From an uncultured Sphingomonas sp. (lineage in GTDB: Bacteria; Pseudomonadota; Alphaproteobacteria; Sphingomonadales; Sphingomonadaceae), in NCBI RefSeq assembly GCF_934560975.1, contig NZ_CAKTFO010000035.1, positions 1 through 20,918 of the forward strand: a DNA stretch of 20,918 bases, written 5' to 3'. The position numbers and the translations under genes were made by a program. Position 1 is the first letter of the stretch. Every line of letters starts with the position of its first letter. The notes under the pieces were generated by a model. The model was not told where the DNA came from. It ran no database searches and worked only from the letters and a program-made list of their open reading frames with translations. Shown in pieces: positions 7,797 to 15,244 of the stretch.

Positions 7797-8289
7797 GCGG
7801 CGCCGGATTGCGCGCGGCGTAGAGCGCGATCCGGGCGAGGATCTGGTCGGCCACCGCGCTCGACAGCCGTTCCAGCGCGGTCTGCTCCGCCGCGATCACG
7901 GCATATTCGGACGTGACCACGTCGATGCCCGCATCCGACCCGGCGGTGGCGTCGAGCAGCACGGCTTGGCTGGACAGATCGACCAGCTTGTAGCGCGCGC
8001 GCAGCGTCCGCCGCTCCCGCGTGACGGTGTTGTTGGAGCGGATGCCGAAGCCGGTCACCTGATCGTCGAGCAGGACATCGAGGCGATAGCGGGTCGCGCC
8101 GCCCCCCGTCCGCCCCAGCCGGTCGTTGAGCGCATTGCGCATCAGCCAGCCCGCTTGCCCCGCAATCGGTCCAACCTCCACCCCGCTCAAGGTCTGCGCG
8201 ACGACGCCGTGGCTCCCGCCCTGATACAGCGGACGCAGGCCGCATCCGCCGAGCAGCAGGATCAGAGCCAGAGTCACGAGCCGTGTCAT
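7783..8289 (-). CDS. lptE: LPS-assembly lipoprotein LptE
   Basis: LptE is the outer-membrane lipoprotein that plugs the LptD barrel and helps insert lipopolysaccharide. This 168-residue protein has a lipobox (LLLGGC) with the acylated Cys at 16, followed directly by GLRPLYQGG, the typical LptE start. It carries the alternating strand/helix pattern of the family (RYRLDVLLDDQ; RTLRARYKLVD; a long C-terminal helix). The start overlaps the leuS stop as ATGA, and the 3' end overlaps holA by 14 bp, so the three are translationally coupled. The sequence is divergent, as usual for LptE; gene order supports the call. Confidence 0.9.
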   Translation of the reverse strand: MTRLVTLALILLLGGCGLRPLYQGGSHGVVAQTLSGVEVGPIAGQAGWLMRNALNDRLGRTGGGATRYRLDVLLDDQVTGFGIRSNNTVTRERRTLRARYKLVDLSSQAVLLDATAGSDAGIDVVTSEYAVIAAEQTALERLSSAVADQILARIALYAARNPAPHEAR

Positions 8290-10883
8290 GCGACGATGTT
8301 CACCAGCCGGTCGGGTACCACAATCACCTTCTTTGGCGTGGCGCCCGCAAGGATCGCCTGCACCTTGGCGCTAGCCAAAGCCTGTGCCTCCAGCGCGGCC
8401 CTGTCGGCACCCTTGGGCGCGGTGAGCGTGTCGCGCAGCTTGCCGTTGACCTGCACGGCGACCGTTACCTCATCCTCGACCAGCATCGCCGGATCGACCG
8501 CCGGCCAAGGCGCGTCGGCAACGAGGCCCTCACCACCCGCGCGGGCCCACGCTTCTTCCGCCAGATGCGGCACCATCGGCGCGGCGAGCAGGATCAGAGC
8601 GCGCGCGGCTTCGTCGCGGGCGGCGGACGGCCTGGCCTTCTCCACCGCGCCGACCAGCTCGTACAGCTTCGCCACCGCCTTGTTGAAGGACAGAGCGTCG
8701 ATATCTTCGGCAACGCCGGCAATGGTCTGGTGGAGCTTGCGGGCAAGAGCTTTGTCCTCGCCCTCGCCGCCAGTCGGCTCAGCGGCGCGCCACAGTCGCT
8801 GAACGAAGCGAGCGCAACCCTCTATCCCAGCGATGCTCCAAGGCAGATCGCGCTCGGGAGGTGAGTCAGAGAGCATGAACCAGCGAACCGCATCCGCGCC
8901 GTAGTGGTCGAGAATCGGTGCAGGGTCGACCGTGTTCTTCTTCGACTTCGACATCTTCTCGACGCGACCAACCCGAACTGTCGTACCTGTTCCCTTCACG
9001 ACAACCTGATCACCTTGACGCTCGATTTCCTCAGGCGACAGCCAAGGTCCAAATTCGTCCACGCCAAAATTTGCCGAAGCATCGAAAGGTTCACCTGGAA
9101 AAGCCTCCTTCCAATCGTCCTCGGTGCCCTGGCGTTGTCCAACCACACGGTAGGTTTCGTGCGTCACCATCCCCTGCGTGAACAGGCCGGTGAACGGCTC
9201 CGCCACGTCGAGCTTGCCGATGTGGCGCAGCGCGCGCGTCCAGAAGCGGGCGTAGAGCAGGTGCAGGATCGCATGTTCGACCCCGCCGATATATTGCCCG
9301 ACCGGCAGCCATTGCTCGGCCAGCCCCTTGTCGAACGGCCTGTCCTTGGGCTGGCTGGCGAAGCGGATGAAGTACCAGCTGGAATCCACGAACGTGTCGA
9401 GCGTGTCCGTCTCGCGCCGCGCCTTCGCGCCGCAGGTCGGGCAATCGACGTGGCGCCAGGTGGGATGACGGTCGAGCGGGTTGCCCGGCACGTCGAAGCT
9501 GACATCCTCCGGCAGCACCACCGGCAACTGATCCTTGGGCACCGCCACCGGACCGCACGCATCGCAATGGATGATCGGGATGGGGGTGCCCCAGTAACGC
9601 TGGCGGCTGACGCCCCAGTCGCGCAGGCGATAGACGGTGGTGCCGACGCCCCAGCCTTCGCCTTCCGCACGGGCGACAACGGCGCTTTTGGCATCCTCCG
9701 ACGACAAGCCGTCGAGGAAGCGCGAATTGACGATGATGCCGGGATCGGTGTCGGCTTCATCACCCAGGGGGTCGCCGGCATGGTCGGCCGACTTCGCCAC
9801 GACGCGCGTCACCGGCAGCATATATTTGCGCGCGAAATCCATGTCGCGCTGGTCGTGTGCGGGCACGCCGAACACCGCGCCGGTGCCATAATCCATCAGC
9901 ACGAAGTTCGCGACGAACACCGGCAGCCGCCAGCTGGGATCGAGCGGGTGCGCGGCGGTGAGGCCGGTGTCGAAGCCCTTCTTTTCCGCCGTTTCGATCT
10001 CGGCGGCGGCGGTGCCGGTCTTGCGACAATCCTCGATGAAGTCGGGCAGGCCGGGGAGCGAGTCCTTCAGACCCTGCGCCAGCGGATGGTCGACCGACAC
10101 GGCGACGAACGACGCGCCGAAGATCGTGTCGGGGCGGGTGGTGAACACCTCCACCTCGGGCAGCGGGCCGCCGTCCAACTGGAAGCGGAAGCGCAGGCCC
10201 TTGGACCGGCCGATCCAATTGGCCTGCATCAGCTTGACCTTGTCCGGCCAGTGATCGAGCGTGGAAAGGCCGTCGAGCAGTTCGTCGCCGAAATCCGTGA
10301 TCTTGAGGAACCACTGGCTGAGCTTGCGCCGCTCCACCAGCGCGCCCGAGCGCCAGCCACGCCCGTCGATCACCTGCTCGTTGGCGAGCACGGTCATGTC
10401 GACCGGGTCCCAGTTGACCGCGCTTTCCTTGCGATAGACCAGCCCCGCTTCGTACAGGTCGAGGAACAGGGCCTGTTCGTGGCCATAATAATCGGGCGAG
10501 CAGGTCGCGAGTTCGCGGCTCCAGTCGAGCGCGAAGCCCAGCCGCTTCAGCTGCGCCTTCATCGCGTCGATGTTGGCATAGGTCCACGAACCCGGATGGA
10601 CGCCCTTTTCCATCGCGGCATTTTCGGCCGGCATGCCGAAGGCGTCCCACCCCATGGGGTGCAGCACCTCATGCCCCGTCATCCGCCGATAGCGCGCCAG
10701 CACGTCGCCCATCGTGTAATTGCGGACATGCCCCATGTGGATGCGCCCTGACGGATAGGGAAACATCTCCAGCACATAGGACTTGGGCTTGGTGCTGTTG
10801 TCGTCGGCGTGGAACGTGCCGCGTGCTTCCCATTCCCGCTGCCAGCGCGCGTCGCTGTGGCCGGGGTCGAACCGTTCGCTCAT
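8286..10883 (-). CDS. leuS: Leucyl-tRNA synthetase
   Basis: This class Ia synthetase charges tRNA-Leu. At 865 residues it matches bacterial LeuRS. Visible features: HMGH (the HIGH motif) at 49-52; the CP1 editing domain with TTRPDT and GVPAHDQRD; a zinc-type CxxC pair (CDAC ... CPTC) before the catalytic DTFVDSSWYF segment; and KMSKS at 643-647. The C-terminus ends PKKVIVVPDRLVNIVA, typical for tRNA binding. ATG at 10883, 10 bp after the DUF3576 stop; the stop overlaps the lptE ATG. Oddity: a patch around residues 588-648 has lower GC (95 of 180 G+C over 8941-9120) and codons such as GGA, ACA, GTT and GGT, unlike the rest of the gene, although the protein stays intact. Confidence 0.98.
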   Translation of the reverse strand: MSERFDPGHSDARWQREWEARGTFHADDNSTKPKSYVLEMFPYPSGRIHMGHVRNYTMGDVLARYRRMTGHEVLHPMGWDAFGMPAENAAMEKGVHPGSWTYANIDAMKAQLKRLGFALDWSRELATCSPDYYGHEQALFLDLYEAGLVYRKESAVNWDPVDMTVLANEQVIDGRGWRSGALVERRKLSQWFLKITDFGDELLDGLSTLDHWPDKVKLMQANWIGRSKGLRFRFQLDGGPLPEVEVFTTRPDTIFGASFVAVSVDHPLAQGLKDSLPGLPDFIEDCRKTGTAAAEIETAEKKGFDTGLTAAHPLDPSWRLPVFVANFVLMDYGTGAVFGVPAHDQRDMDFARKYMLPVTRVVAKSADHAGDPLGDEADTDPGIIVNSRFLDGLSSEDAKSAVVARAEGEGWGVGTTVYRLRDWGVSRQRYWGTPIPIIHCDACGPVAVPKDQLPVVLPEDVSFDVPGNPLDRHPTWRHVDCPTCGAKARRETDTLDTFVDSSWYFIRFASQPKDRPFDKGLAEQWLPVGQYIGGVEHAILHLLYARFWTRALRHIGKLDVAEPFTGLFTQGMVTHETYRVVGQRQGTEDDWKEAFPGEPFDASANFGVDEFGPWLSPEEIERQGDQVVVKGTGTTVRVGRVEKMSKSKKNTVDPAPILDHYGADAVRWFMLSDSPPERDLPWSIAGIEGCARFVQRLWRAAEPTGGEGEDKALARKLHQTIAGVAEDIDALSFNKAVAKLYELVGAVEKARPSAARDEAARALILLAAPMVPHLAEEAWARAGGEGLVADAPWPAVDPAMLVEDEVTVAVQVNGKLRDTLTAPKGADRAALEAQALASAKVQAILAGATPKKVIVVPDRLVNIVA

Positions 10884-10893
10884 GAGGGGCGGA

Positions 10894-11331
10894 TCAGTTC
10901 ACGCTGGCGTTGCGGCGCAGGTCGCGCGCCTTCTGGAGGATGATCTCCTCCAGCTTCAGGTTGGTGGACGCCTGCACGGCGGCATCGACCCACTGACCGT
11001 TCTGAAGGATCTGCCGCGCGGTGGCGACGCGCAGCGCGTCGGCGCGCAGATCCGCGTCCAGGATGGTGACCGATACCTTCAGCCGTTCGGTCGGAGAGCG
11101 CGGATCGGTATGCCAGTCGGTGACGATCACGCCGCCATTGCTGTCGGTCTGCGCGATGGTCATGAACGACACGGTGTCGAGCGCCGCGCGCCACAGATAG
11201 GCGTTCACGCCGATGGTGGTGACGCGGGCCGGGGCATCGGCCGCCTGCACCTTGCGCCGACCGGCGGAATGGCCGCAGGCGCCAAGCGCCGCGCACAGCA
11301 TGAGGCCGAAAACAAGGCGGGAACGAACCAT
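10894..11331 (-). CDS. DUF3576 family lipoprotein
   Basis: This 145-residue protein of unknown function matches DUF3576, a family largely confined to alphaproteobacteria and commonly found beside leuS. An N-terminal lipoprotein signal ends LCAALGAC, with the predicted lipidated Cys at 19. The mature part contains the conserved IGVNAYLWRAALDTVSFM (about 40-57) and VTDWHTDP (about 69-76) blocks and a helical C-terminus. It is first in the leuS operon, so it shares regulation with leuS, lptE and holA. Its role is likely envelope-related, given LptE in the same operon, but that is inference. Confidence 0.88.
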   Translation of the reverse strand: MVRSRLVFGLMLCAALGACGHSAGRRKVQAADAPARVTTIGVNAYLWRAALDTVSFMTIAQTDSNGGVIVTDWHTDPRSPTERLKVSVTILDADLRADALRVATARQILQNGQWVDAAVQASTNLKLEEIILQKARDLRRNASVN

Positions 11332-11369
11332 CGCGAAGGAAACCCCAGGGTATAAGCGTGAGGCCGGCC

Positions 11370-11397
11370 GTTATAGAAGGTCGCGTCCGCCCCGCAA
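11370..11397 (-). promoter_or_regulatory. Candidate promoter of the DUF3576-leuS-lptE-holA operon
   Basis: On the minus strand: TTGCGG (11397-11392), 16-bp gap, TATAAC (11375-11370), about 39 nt before the DUF3576 ATG. A second TATA-like hexamer (TATACC) lies closer, near 11351. Visual match. Confidence 0.45.
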
Positions 11398-11530
11398 GCG
11401 CGCTGCGGCGGGCTGCCACATGCACTCCGATTGTGGGCGCAATGCAACAGACGGGATTAATCGCCGGCGGTCGTGGAACGGTTCATCCTTTCCGTGGTAG
11501 CTGCCCTGCAAACATAAGGACTGCGCCAGA

Positions 11531-12274
11531 GTGGCTTTGATTCGGGGGAGATGGGCAAAGTGGGGCGGCGCGCTGGCGCTGGCATCCCTGGCGCTCGCCC
11601 CCGCGACATCGGCCGACGCGCGGCCGCGCCACCGTGGCAAGACGGTCCGGCCCGCCGCCCAGGCGGGCGAACTGCCCAGCTTCGGCGCATTCACCCCCGG
11701 TGCCGCCGATCCACGCATGGCTGCCGCCTTCGCACGCAGCGGATTGGGGAGCAGCAACTTTTCCGGCGGCGCGTTCCGCTTCACGCCGTCGGGTGATGCT
11801 TCCAGTCGCCGCGCGGTGACGGTGGCGGTGCGCGCGCGCGGGTCGACCCGCCCGCAGCAGAATGCCCATGCCGCAGCGGCCACCACCACCACCGAAGGGC
11901 TCGCCTCGCAGGCGTTCAGCCTCGGCGCGTCGATCGGTTGGAAAAGGTTTGCTCTGTCGGGCGACATCGCCAAGGTCGAGGACGTGGCGCTGCCGACCAG
12001 CACCGAATCGGCCGATATCGGCCTCAGCTATGCCGGCCGGCGCTGGTCGGGCAAGATCGACCTTGGCGCGGAACGGGCGAGCAGCGATCACGCCGCTTTG
12101 GTCGGGATCGACCAGAGCTGGTCCGTGGGCCTCGGCGGCTCCTATTCGCTCACCCGCAAGATCGACCTCACCGGCGGCGTCCGCTACAAGTTGCAGCGCG
12201 ACCAGTTCCTGGCTTTGTCGGACAATCGTCGGGACAGCCAAGCGGTGTATCTGGGCACGACTTTCAAGTTCTGA
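11531..12274 (+). CDS. Exported protein, predicted small outer-membrane beta-barrel
   Basis: I do not recognise a named family. The 247-residue product has a signal peptide (basic start, hydrophobic 11-26, cleavage near ADA at 30), then a low-complexity linker rich in Ala, Arg, Gln and Thr (about 85-120). About 125 residues of alternating amphipathic strands follow (FSLGASIGW; ADIGLSYAGRRWSGKIDLGAE; WSVGLGGSYSLTRKIDLTGGVRYKLQ). The C-terminus is YLGTTFKF, ending in Phe as required for the BAM barrel-insertion signal. The GTG start is preceded by AAGGA at 11515-11519. It is divergent from the leuS operon. A strand count near eight would suit a small, possibly gated or structural barrel; function unknown. 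Confidence 0.7.
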   Translation: MALIRGRWAKWGGALALASLALAPATSADARPRHRGKTVRPAAQAGELPSFGAFTPGAADPRMAAAFARSGLGSSNFSGGAFRFTPSGDASSRRAVTVAVRARGSTRPQQNAHAAAATTTTEGLASQAFSLGASIGWKRFALSGDIAKVEDVALPTSTESADIGLSYAGRRWSGKIDLGAERASSDHAALVGIDQSWSVGLGGSYSLTRKIDLTGGVRYKLQRDQFLALSDNRRDSQAVYLGTTFKF

Positions 12275-12351
12275 CGTGACGCGGGCGGGCGTTTGGCCGG
12301 CCCGACAGTCCTAAACTTCGGTGCCACGCCAATCGTGCACCTGATCGTCTT

Positions 12352-12370
12352 GCTGGATGCAGCATCCAGC
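12352..12370. repeat. 19-bp perfect odd palindrome
   Basis: GCTGGATGC-A-GCATCCAGC, with arms 12352-12360 and 12362-12370, lies 78 bp after the barrel gene. There is no T-run after it on either strand, so it is not a classical terminator. It could be a protein-binding site or an RNA 3' stem. Confidence 0.45.
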
Positions 12371-12399
12371 CAGCCTCGTCGCGCCGCCCCCCCTCCCAG

Positions 12400-12475
12400 C
12401 CCCCCCCCCCGCGAAGGCGGGCGCCCGAGCGTGCCGAGCAATGCCCCTGCGGCTCCTGGACTCCCGCCTTCGCGG
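12400..12475. repeat. Sphingomonad-type intergenic inverted repeat with C11 tract
   Basis: Perfect 13-bp arms CCGCGAAGGCGGG (12409-12421) and CCCGCCTTCGCGG (12463-12475) are separated by 41 bp. The motif (CGCGAAGGCGGGAGTCC-like) resembles short repeats scattered in sphingomonad intergenic DNA. An 11-C homopolymer at 12400-12410 runs into the left arm, and a 7-C run lies at 12387-12393. The rest of the 12275-12547 gap holds no gene I can support. Confidence 0.6.
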
Positions 12476-12547
12476 CAGCACTGTTTCCATCTGGATTAAG
12501 CGGCCCTCGCTTCCGCCACCCGGCATCATAGCGACGCGCGAAGCATC

Positions 12548-13105
12548 TCAGCCGATCTGGCCCGCATCAGGCTCCAACCAGGCGTCGATAGCGGCATAAC
12601 CGCAGGCGCCGAGCGTGCGGAGGCGGATGAAGCGGCGCGGGTCCATCCCGCCGAGGGCCACCACCGGACACTCCGCATGGCGCGCCCACAGCCCGAACCG
12701 GACCGGCCCCAAGGCTCCGGCACCGGGATGCGAGCGCGTGGCAAAGACCGGCGACAGGAACAGGAGTTCAGCCGACGTGCCGTGAAGCGCCGGCACGTCA
12801 TGCGCAGGCGCGGTCCTCAGCAAGGATCGGCAGGTCCGGCGGTGGGGCGAACGGCCATGCGCGCCATCCGCGCGCCAAGCTATGGCCTGTTTCGGCGTGC
12901 CCGCCAGCACCAGCACCAGCCGCCGCCGCCGCGCGACCGCCCGCACCCGCTCGAACAATACCCGCCGCTCCGTCAAGGGCGTGGCATAATGGCGAAACAC
13001 GATGCCCGCGCCGCGCGGCAGCCGCTCCAGCGCAGGCCATAGCCGCTCGCCCATCCGTTCATCGGTCATCAGCCAGAGGCGCGGGAGAGACTGGCGGCGG
13101 GCCAT
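12548..13105 (-). CDS. Thiamine phosphate synthase-like protein (ThiE/TenI family)
   Basis: ThiE joins the thiazole and pyrimidine halves of thiamine; TenI is a related aromatizing isomerase. This 185-residue protein (ATG 13105; an adjacent GTG at 13108 is also possible) keeps the TIM-barrel landmarks near the phosphate site: LLFLSPVFATRSHPGAGALG and the later VVALGGMDPRRF. It is shorter than usual ThiE (about 210), and the GxHLGQxD motif is reduced to GAHGRSPHRR, so the metal-binding Asp is missing. Catalysis as a true TMP synthase is doubtful; a TenI-like or diverged role is possible. It is divergent from yggS with only about 22 bp between starts, so its promoter must lie within or next to the yggS 5' end. 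Confidence 0.75.
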   Translation of the reverse strand: MARRQSLPRLWLMTDERMGERLWPALERLPRGAGIVFRHYATPLTERRVLFERVRAVARRRRLVLVLAGTPKQAIAWRADGAHGRSPHRRTCRSLLRTAPAHDVPALHGTSAELLFLSPVFATRSHPGAGALGPVRFGLWARHAECPVVALGGMDPRRFIRLRTLGACGYAAIDAWLEPDAGQIG

Positions 13106-13115
13106 CACGCTCGCC

Positions 13116-13121
13116 TATAGC
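13116..13121 (+). promoter_or_regulatory. -10 element of yggS, suggesting a leaderless transcript
   Basis: TATAGC ends 6 nt before the yggS ATG at 13128. With the usual 6-7 nt from -10 to start site, transcription would begin at or beside the ATG. No Shine-Dalgarno is present, consistent with a leaderless message. The -35 is not recognisable. Confidence 0.4.
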
Positions 13122-13127
13122 GCGTCC

Positions 13128-13805
13128 ATGCCTCCGATCGAAGACGATATGCCCGCCGGCCGGCTCGCCGCCATCAGCGCCACCATTGCCAGAACCGCCG
13201 CGCTCGCCGGGCGCGATCCCGCTGGGGTCGAGCTGATCGCCGTGTCCAAGACCCATGCCGTCGAGGCGATCCGGCCGCTGATCGCCGCCGGACAGCGCAG
13301 CTTCGGCGAAAATCGGGTGCAGGAAGCGCAGGCGAAATGGCCCGCGCTGAAGGCGGAAACGCCCGACATCCGCCTGCATCTGATCGGCCAGCTCCAATCC
13401 AACAAGGCGATGGACGCGGTGGCGTTGTTCGACGCGATCCACGCGCTCGACCGCCCCAGCCTGGCCGAGGCGCTGGCCGACGCCATTGCCCGCACCGGCC
13501 GCACGCCGACCCTGTTCGTTCAGGTGAATATCGGCGCGGAGGAGCAGAAGGGTGGCTGCGCCATCGGTGATCTGCCGGCGCTGCTTGCGCGGTGCCGTGC
13601 GCTGGATCTGTCCATTGCCGGCCTGATGTGCGTCCCTCCGCAGGACGTGGAGGCGGCGCCCTATTTCGCGCTGCTCGCCAAGCTGGCGAGGGAGCATGGA
13701 TTGGCGGAACTCAGCATGGGCATGTCGAGCGATTATGAGACGGCGGTGCTGATCGGCGCCACGGCGGTGCGGGTCGGGACCGCCCTGTTCGGCACGCGCG
13801 GCTGA
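13128..13805 (+). CDS. yggS: YggS/PipY family PLP homeostasis protein
   Basis: This cytosolic pyridoxal-5'-phosphate carrier belongs to the alanine racemase N-terminal-fold family and buffers free PLP; it is not an active racemase. The 225-residue length is typical. Landmarks in order: LIAVSKTHA with the PLP lysine at 41, FGENRVQEAQAKW, HLIGQLQSNK, FVQVNIGAEEQKGG, IAGLMCVPP, and the phosphate-binding SMGMSSDYETAVLIGATAV followed by RVGTALFG. I use the ATG at 13128, just after the TATAGC box; an ATG at 13149 is an alternative. The next gene starts 14 bp downstream behind a strong ribosome site, so the two are probably co-transcribed. Confidence 0.95.
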   Translation: MPPIEDDMPAGRLAAISATIARTAALAGRDPAGVELIAVSKTHAVEAIRPLIAAGQRSFGENRVQEAQAKWPALKAETPDIRLHLIGQLQSNKAMDAVALFDAIHALDRPSLAEALADAIARTGRTPTLFVQVNIGAEEQKGGCAIGDLPALLARCRALDLSIAGLMCVPPQDVEAAPYFALLAKLAREHGLAELSMGMSSDYETAVLIGATAVRVGTALFGTRG

Positions 13806-13819
13806 CGCGGGAGGGGGCG

Positions 13820-14734
13820 ATGCGATACCGATGGCGGCGGGTGGCGGCGGCGTTGTGCGCGGCCCTGCTGGCGGCGGGCGGCGCGGAGGCGCAGTCGGTC
13901 GCCCGCCCCCTGCCCTTTCCGATCGACCTGCCCGGCCAGTTCGGGCCGGTCCCGCTCCGCAACCGCCTGCCCGGGGTGGAGCATGAGCAATGGGAGATGC
14001 GCGGCGCCAACGGACGCGGCCTGCGCAACATCCGCAATCCTACGCTGACGCCTGTACTGCCCGATGCCGGTCGCGCCACCGGCGCCGCCGTGATTATCGC
14101 ACCGGGCGGCGCATTCCGCATCCTGGCAATGGACAATGAAGGGTTCGATGTCGCCCGCATGCTCGCCAGCCGGGGTATCGCCGCATTCGTCCTGAAATAC
14201 CGCACCATTCCCACCCCGCGCGACAGCGAGGCGTTTTTGGCGGCCATGGCCAGGGCGATGGCCGCGCCCCGCGACGGCACCCGCCCGCCCGACGTGCCAC
14301 GCGATGCGCTGGAGGATGCGGAGGCGGCGGTGCGGCTGGTGCGGACCCGCGCGGCGCGGTGGCGGGTCGATCCCGAGCGCGTCGGTTTTCTGGGCTTTTC
14401 GGCGGGTGCGATCCTGGCGCTGGACGTCGGGCTGAGCGGGGACAAAAGTGCGCGGCCGGACTTTGTGGGCTCGATCTACGGCCCGATGATGAAGCGCGCG
14501 GTGCCGGAGGATGCCCCCGCCCTGTTCGCGGCGATCGCCCTGGACGATCCGCTGTTCGCGCGCGGCAAGGAGCTGGGGCTGATTGAATCGTGGCGCAATG
14601 CGGGACGCCCGCTGGAAGCGCATCTCTACGATCGCGGTGGCCACGGCTTCGCCATGCAGCGCAGTTCGGCCGCCAGCGAATTGTGGGTGGAGGAGTTTCT
14701 GGCCTGGATGCGGGACAGGCGGCTGACGCGGTAA
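13820..14734 (+). CDS. Exported alpha/beta hydrolase (acetyl-esterase type)
   Basis: This 304-residue serine hydrolase of the BD-FAE/acetylxylan-esterase-like group has a signal peptide with probable cleavage after AEA (24). The oxyanion loop is IIAPGGAF (92-99), the nucleophile elbow GFSAG (Ser194), the acid probably in LDDPLF (Asp242/243), and the His in GGHGF (His275). Members deacetylate sugars or plant polysaccharides, which would suit a periplasmic or secreted role. The ATG at 13820 follows GGGAGGGGG, a strong ribosome site, 14 bp after yggS. It converges on the YkuD gene with a 9-bp gap. Substrate cannot be read from the sequence. Confidence 0.88.
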   Translation: MRYRWRRVAAALCAALLAAGGAEAQSVARPLPFPIDLPGQFGPVPLRNRLPGVEHEQWEMRGANGRGLRNIRNPTLTPVLPDAGRATGAAVIIAPGGAFRILAMDNEGFDVARMLASRGIAAFVLKYRTIPTPRDSEAFLAAMARAMAAPRDGTRPPDVPRDALEDAEAAVRLVRTRAARWRVDPERVGFLGFSAGAILALDVGLSGDKSARPDFVGSIYGPMMKRAVPEDAPALFAAIALDDPLFARGKELGLIESWRNAGRPLEAHLYDRGGHGFAMQRSSAASELWVEEFLAWMRDRRLTR

Positions 14735-14743
14735 GGCCGCGCC

Positions 14744-15244
14744 TCAGCGTATATCCAGCAGGTCGCCGGAACGCAGCAAGGGCAGCAGCAAGAGCAATGC
14801 GCCTTTCTCCACCGCCACGCACCCCTCCGTCGTCGCCCCGTCCCGCCAGCAGTGCAGGAAGATGGCGCTGCCCCGTCCGGGCACGGCCGGCGCGTCATTG
14901 TGGCCGAGCACGACCACCGCGTCGTAAAGCCCATCCTCCCGCCACACCCGCTCGGCCGAGCGGGGATGGGGATGGCGGACCGGCCGGTTGTAGGCAGGAT
15001 CGGCCACGTCGTCGGACCAGCCATCGTCGGGCCTGATCCAGCGCCACGGCAAGGCCAGCCCCTGCGGCAACGGCGTGCGATCCGGGCGGAGCAGCACGCC
15101 CCGGATCGGCCATCGCCCCAGCGGCGTCGCGCCATCACCCTCGCATTTGTCGGCGGCCGGCAAGGTGCCCCCCCGGCCGATGCTGCATGGGATCGCGCGG
15201 TCATCCACGTATAGCAGCCCGGCGGCGCTATCGCAGACCAACAT
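14744..15244 (-). CDS. YkuD (L,D-transpeptidase-like) protein lacking a signal peptide
   Basis: YkuD-domain enzymes form 3-3 peptide cross-links or act as related cysteine acyltransferases on cell-wall peptides. This 166-residue product is a minimal domain: VVVLGHNDAP, then SAIFLHCW (His131) and TEGCVAV with the catalytic Cys142, the usual HxxxxxxxxSHGC arrangement with TEGC in place of SHGC. No signal peptide, membrane helix or LysM domain is seen, which is odd for a periplasmic enzyme. The ATG at 15244 overlaps the ribA stop as TGATG; a GTG at 15247 is the alternative. It is last in the xth-ribA operon. Confidence 0.85.
   Translation of the reverse strand: MLVCDSAAGLLYVDDRAIPCSIGRGGTLPAADKCEGDGATPLGRWPIRGVLLRPDRTPLPQGLALPWRWIRPDDGWSDDVADPAYNRPVRHPHPRSAERVWREDGLYDAVVVLGHNDAPAVPGRGSAIFLHCWRDGATTEGCVAVEKGALLLLLPLLRSGDLLDIR

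Noticed and set aside
8904..10751. 615-codon plus-strand frame across leuS
   Set aside because: Antisense shadow of leuS; composition is dominated by Arg, His, Gly and Ala and no motif is present.
12276..12310. CGGGC...GCCCG stem after the barrel gene as a terminator
   Set aside because: The stem is short and no T-run follows; not convincing as a terminator.
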